Origin: Clostridiales bacterium | GTDB taxonomy: Bacteria; Bacillota; Desulfitobacteriia; Desulfitobacteriales; Desulfitobacteriaceae | Reading direction: 5' to 3' | DNA: 9,338 nt | NCBI GenBank assembly: GCA_027357125.1 | Contig: DAHVVW010000053.1 | Location: 1 to 9,338, forward strand | In this document: piece by piece, positions 6,019-9,338 of the stretch | How positions within the stretch are numbered: the stretch's first letter is position 1 | Layout of the letters: each line of letters starts with the position of its first letter | Made by a program: the position numbers and the translations under genes | The notes under the pieces: model-generated | The model's database searches: none | Told to the model about the DNA's origin: nothing | Seen by the model: the letters and a program-made list of their open reading frames with translations, nothing else

Positions 6019-7791
6019 TCATCGCAGCGGGTATTTCCCTTTTGCGATCACCATCCCGGCCACCTCCCGGCGCAGTCCGATTATGTCCGCTGCGGGACGG
6101 CGGGAAAGTTTGCGCACCGCGGCCAGCACCGTCTTTAAGGAATCCCCCTTCTCGACTGCGCACACCACTTCCTTGGTGTGCTGTTCCAGGATATTGAAGG
6201 CACTAAATGCGCCCAGGGTGGCGGCCTTCTCCACAAACACTTTGTGTTCGTCGCTGACATTGAAGGCCTGCACCTTTTGCGCCCGTAGGACCGCGCTTTC
6301 CATGGCATAGAGTTGTAAAACCATTTCCGCGAGGCCCATTAAGACATATTGGTCGTCTTTAAGCCGGGTACCCATGTTTTGAGCAGCCAGCCCAAGCGCG
6401 AGCACAGCCAGCTTCTTGCCCTGCTGCACCAACTGCCCAAGGACACCTATTCCCTCTTCCTCAGCAGACAAAGACATCGTCATCAAGTCTTTTTGCACAT
6501 TCATAGCTGCCGCGAACAGGGGCAACTCCCCAGCCAAGGCCCGCTTAAGCAAAGTCCCGGGGACGAGTAAGCGGTTAATTTCATTTGTTCCTTCAAACAG
6601 CCTGTTGATGCGGGAATCACGGTACATGTGCTCAATCGGGTATTCCTGGATAAACCCGTACCCGCCGTGGATTTGCACCCCTTCGTCCACCACAAAATCC
6701 AGAACCTCGGAAGCCAGCACTTTATTTAGAGAACACTCAATAGCGTACTCCTCGAGAGCCTTCCCGGCCTCCTTGCGGCAATCGCCCGTTAAATCTATCC
6801 CCTCCAGAGCCTTCTCCATCAACCCGGCAGTGCGGTAGACTGTGCTCTCCGCCACATAGGTTTGCACCGCCATGTCCGCGAGTTTGGCCTGAATCGCCCC
6901 GAAAGCCGTGAGCGGAGCCCCGAACTGCTTGCGTTCGGACGCGTACTTGACGCTTGTTTCCAAGGCAAGCTGGCTGCTTCCGATAGCAGAGGCGGCCAGC
7001 TTAAAGCGCCCGATATTTAAGATGTTGAACGCGACTACATGCCCTCGTCCGAGATCCCCAACCACATTTTCTACCGGGACTTGCACATCCTCTAAAATCA
7101 GTTGGCGGGTTGATGAACCTTTAATCCCCATTTTCTTTTCTTCCGGGCCCAAGGACACACCCGGCAGCTCCCGTTCCACAATGAACGTGCTCAGCTTGCC
7201 CTCTACTTTGGCATAGACGATATAGATGTCGGCAAACCCGGCGTTGGTGATAAACTGTTTGGTGCCGTTAAGCATATAATGCGTCCCTTCCGGGTTTAAG
7301 ACGGCTGTAGTCTTGGCGCTCATGGCATCAGAGCCTGAACCCGGCTCGGTCAAACAGTAAGCGGCTATTTTCTCCCCGGAAGCGAGTCCTGGCAGATATT
7401 TCTCCTTCTGCTGTGGCGTGCCAAAATATACGATGGGCAAGGTTCCAATCCCGGTATGCGCAGCGAATGAAACCGCGAACGAACCGCCACGGGGAATCTC
7501 TTCCCCCACAACCACGGTCGAGTGCTTATCAAGGCTTAAGCCCCCAAACTCCTCCGGCACTTCCAACCCTAACAGCCCCAGTTCTCCAGCCTGACGCAAG
7601 AGTCCTTTCACCAAGTTTTCCTCTTGAGCCTCAATCCGCTCAAATTTAGGAGCTACTTCTTTGTCCATGAAATTATGAGTCATGCGCTTTAGTTGTAAGT
7701 GATCCTCCGTCAGTTCCTCCGGCACAAATATTTGCTCAGGAGCCACTTCCGCAACCAAAAATCCTCCGCCGCGCACCTCTAAATCAGACAT
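6019..7791 (-). CDS. fadE: Acyl-CoA dehydrogenase, FadE (YusJ) type
   Basis: This 590-residue flavoprotein catalyses the first oxidation of beta-oxidation, making trans-2-enoyl-CoA and passing electrons to electron-transfer flavoprotein. Domain order is an N-terminal helical domain (about 25-140), a middle beta domain with the FAD/substrate motif AYCLTEPGSGSDA (144-156), and a C-terminal helical domain with RKQFG (287-291), GGYGF (376-380) and FEGTNEINR, where Glu400 is the expected catalytic base. About 170 further residues follow the usual 380-400-residue core. This extension is found in B. subtilis FadE (about 594 residues) and in VLCAD-like enzymes, so it is a subfamily trait and not a fusion error. 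The ATG at 7791 has a GGGGGAG ribosome-binding site. fadA lies 68 bases upstream. No electron-transfer flavoprotein genes are in the window. Confidence 0.92.
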   Translation of the reverse strand: MSDLEVRGGGFLVAEVAPEQIFVPEELTEDHLQLKRMTHNFMDKEVAPKFERIEAQEENLVKGLLRQAGELGLLGLEVPEEFGGLSLDKHSTVVVGEEIPRGGSFAVSFAAHTGIGTLPIVYFGTPQQKEKYLPGLASGEKIAAYCLTEPGSGSDAMSAKTTAVLNPEGTHYMLNGTKQFITNAGFADIYIVYAKVEGKLSTFIVERELPGVSLGPEEKKMGIKGSSTRQLILEDVQVPVENVVGDLGRGHVVAFNILNIGRFKLAASAIGSSQLALETSVKYASERKQFGAPLTAFGAIQAKLADMAVQTYVAESTVYRTAGLMEKALEGIDLTGDCRKEAGKALEEYAIECSLNKVLASEVLDFVVDEGVQIHGGYGFIQEYPIEHMYRDSRINRLFEGTNEINRLLVPGTLLKRALAGELPLFAAAMNVQKDLMTMSLSAEEEGIGVLGQLVQQGKKLAVLALGLAAQNMGTRLKDDQYVLMGLAEMVLQLYAMESAVLRAQKVQAFNVSDEHKVFVEKAATLGAFSAFNILEQHTKEVVCAVEKGDSLKTVLAAVRKLSRRPAADIIGLRREVAGMVIAKGKYPLR

Positions 7792-7859
7792 GCTTTTCTC
7801 CCCCTTACATCAGTTCATAATTCTTAATTGTTATAGCGAAATGCATTGCAGTCTGCGCC

Positions 7860-9017
7860 CTATAAGAGTTCGTAGATCCCTGCGGCCCCCATACCCCCGC
7901 CGATGCACATACTGACCATGCCGTACTTAGCCCCTCTACGCCTCATTTCATGTAAAAGGGTAGCACTAAGCTTGGCTCCGGTACACCCAAGCGGATGCCC
8001 AAGAGCAATGGCCCCGCCGTTGGGGTTTACTCTTTCCGGGTTCAGTTCCAATACTTTAATTACGGCCAAGGCCTGAGCGGCAAAAGCTTCGTTCAGTTCT
8101 ATCAGGTCGATTTGGTCAAGGGTGAGCCCTGTTTGCTTCAGTACTTTGGGAATAGCTTTGACCGGCCCTATACCCATGAGTTCAGGCTCGACCCCGGCAG
8201 CGGCAAACCCCCGCCACACAGCCACTGGTTTTAATTCCAGTTCCTTTACTTTCTTCTCCGACATAAGCAGGGAAGCCGCAGCCCCGTCACTGGTCTGAGA
8301 GGAGTTACCGGCAGTGACCGTGCCCCCGGCCCTAAACACCGGCTTTAAGTGCGCGAGGCTCTCCATCGTGGTATCCGGACGAATCCCTTCATCCGCGCTG
8401 AACCACTTTTGAACCTTTTCTCCCCAGAGCGGCAAGGGAATAGACACAATCTCGCCGCTGAAGCGTCCCCCCACCTGCGCAGCATGAGCCTTAAGGTGGC
8501 TCTGTATCGCAAAGTGATCTTGGTCCTCTCGACTGATGCCGTATCTAGCAGCCACGTTTTCAGCCGTAATCCCCATTGACATGTAAACCTGGGGCGCATT
8601 CTCCATCAGGTACGGATTGGGCGCGGGCTTGTGGCCCCCGATTGGCACCATCGACATGTTCTCCGCGCCCCCGGCCAGCATGACGTCCGCTTCTCCCAAA
8701 CGAATGCGGTCAGCTGCAAGCGAGATTGCCTGCAAGCCGGAAGAACAAAAACGGTTAACCGTCATGCCCGGAACTTCAATCGGAAGCCCTGTCCGCAAAG
8801 CCATGACCCGCCCCATGTTCATCCCCTGCTCCGCTTCCGGAAATGAGCAGCCGATAATGCAATCGTCGATTTCCTCTGGCTTCAGTACCGGAACCTGACG
8901 TAAAATATCCTGGATCACATAGGCTCCCAGGTCATCCGGTCGCACTTGGGCCAGCGACCCCCTGATTGCTTTCCCGATGGCTGTGCGTTTGGCTTCAATA
9001 ATAAACGCTTCTTGCAT
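7860..9017 (-). CDS. fadA: Acetyl-CoA acyltransferase (3-ketoacyl-CoA thiolase)
   Basis: This 385-residue thiolase cleaves 3-ketoacyl-CoA with CoA to give acetyl-CoA and a shortened acyl-CoA, the last step of the cycle. Catalytic residues are all present: nucleophile Cys91 in [10 protein letters not shown], Asn309 in NEAF, His341 in [16 protein letters not shown] and the acid/base Cys371 in [11 protein letters not shown]. The length matches the B. subtilis FadA (about 391 residues). The start ATG at 9017 follows a purine-rich GGGGGGAAGG, 22 bases after the fadN stop. Order fadN-fadA-fadE matches the Bacillus operon. A biosynthetic acetyl-CoA acetyltransferase is the alternative, but the position directly after FadN makes the degradative role far more likely. 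Confidence 0.93.
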   Translation of the reverse strand: MQEAFIIEAKRTAIGKAIRGSLAQVRPDDLGAYVIQDILRQVPVLKPEEIDDCIIGCSFPEAEQGMNMGRVMALRTGLPIEVPGMTVNRFCSSGLQAISLAADRIRLGEADVMLAGGAENMSMVPIGGHKPAPNPYLMENAPQVYMSMGITAENVAARYGISREDQDHFAIQSHLKAHAAQVGGRFSGEIVSIPLPLWGEKVQKWFSADEGIRPDTTMESLAHLKPVFRAGGTVTAGNSSQTSDGAAASLLMSEKKVKELELKPVAVWRGFAAAGVEPELMGIGPVKAIPKVLKQTGLTLDQIDLIELNEAFAAQALAVIKVLELNPERVNPNGGAIALGHPLGCTGAKLSATLLHEMRRRGAKYGMVSMCIGGGMGAAGIYELL

Positions 9018-9039
9018 GGCCCTTCCCCCCTCGAATCGT

Positions 9040-9338
9040 TTAGTTCCGGAGCGGCTTATTTTTGCTAAGCATATAACGTATCCGATCCTGAGTCTTCGGT
9101 TCTCCCAATAAACTTAGGAAAGCTTCCCGTTCCAAATCCAGATAATACTGTTCATCAGCACATGACCCAGGACGACGCTCCCCGCCGGTCATCACGTAAG
9201 CGAGTTTCTTCGCCAAGTGCAGATCATATTCGGAAATGTAGTGCCCTTCCCGCATGGTGTAAAGCCCAAGCTCCAAAGTCGCCCGCACTCCTGCTCCTGC
9301 CACCTGCACTTTAGCGGGCAGATTGGGCCGGAAAGTGC
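9040..9338 (-). CDS. fadN: 3-hydroxyacyl-CoA dehydrogenase, C-terminal part (FadN type)
   Basis: Only the last 98 residues are in the window; the frame is open through the right edge, so the apparent GTG start at 9309 is internal. The reading continues upstream as FRPNLPAK before VQVAGAG. The tail, with REGHYISEYD, AYVMTGG, DLEREAFLSL, GEPKTQDRI and a terminal KPLRN, matches my recollection of the C-terminus of Bacillus FadN, a roughly 790-residue enzyme combining enoyl-CoA hydratase and 3-hydroxyacyl-CoA dehydrogenase activities. It would supply the two middle steps between FadE and FadA. The catalytic domains are not visible, so the assignment rests on the tail and on gene order. Confidence 0.85.
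   Translation of the reverse strand, partial: TFRPNLPAKVQVAGAGVRATLELGLYTMREGHYISEYDLHLAKKLAYVMTGGERRPGSCADEQYYLDLEREAFLSLLGEPKTQDRIRYMLSKNKPLRN

Noticed and set aside
5912..6310. Plus-strand 132-residue frame across the fadE 3' end
   Set aside because: Most of it is antisense to the fadE coding region and the product resembles no known family; it is a by-product of codon bias in fadE.
6416..6838. Plus-strand 140-residue frame opposite fadE
   Set aside because: It is entirely antisense to the catalytic C-terminal domain of fadE, with no domain signature of its own.

Overview
The window looks like a chromosomal segment of a spore-former-type Firmicute, possibly of the Desulfitobacterium/Desulfosporosinus group. 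The grounds are strong AGGAGG ribosome-binding sites, a Gram-positive lipoprotein signal, a FadN-FadA-FadE set of the Bacillus type, and moderate base composition. The genus is an inference from protein style only.

Left edge (1-130): a short palindrome of the CsoR (copper-sensor) operator type sits between the -35 and -10 of a promoter that reads leftward out of the window, so a metal-resistance gene probably lies just outside. A nested hairpin at 87-128 separates it from the next unit. At 131-980, on the minus strand, is a complete MntA-HepT toxin-antitoxin pair: a minimal nucleotidyltransferase antitoxin, then the HEPN ribonuclease toxin, overlapping by 11 bases. Its start codon is best placed at 980, not at an upstream TTG.

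Centre (1088-4149, plus strand): a three-gene ABC importer encodes a lipoprotein binding protein, a permease and an ATPase. The genes are tightly spaced and the last two overlap by 4 bases. The family resembles TrpX/TrpY/TrpZ. The untranslated leader is the most interesting part of the window. It holds eleven triplet slots at an exact 5-nt period (1149-1201), eight of them GAG or TAG and one AAG. These overlap the 5' arm of a possible antiterminator, which in turn overlaps a perfect 9-bp intrinsic terminator. This is the architecture of TRAP (MtrB) attenuation of the Bacillus subtilis trp operon, here placed before a transporter. It supports tryptophan, or a related compound, as substrate.

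Right part (4146-9338, minus strand): a fatty-acid beta-oxidation operon, transcribed right to left as fadN (only its C-terminal end is in the window), fadA thiolase, fadE acyl-CoA dehydrogenase and fadD acyl-CoA ligase. Together they activate a fatty acid and carry out the full cycle down to thiolysis. The fadD stop codon overlaps the stop codon of the convergent transporter ATPase by 4 bases, with no terminator visible between the two operons.
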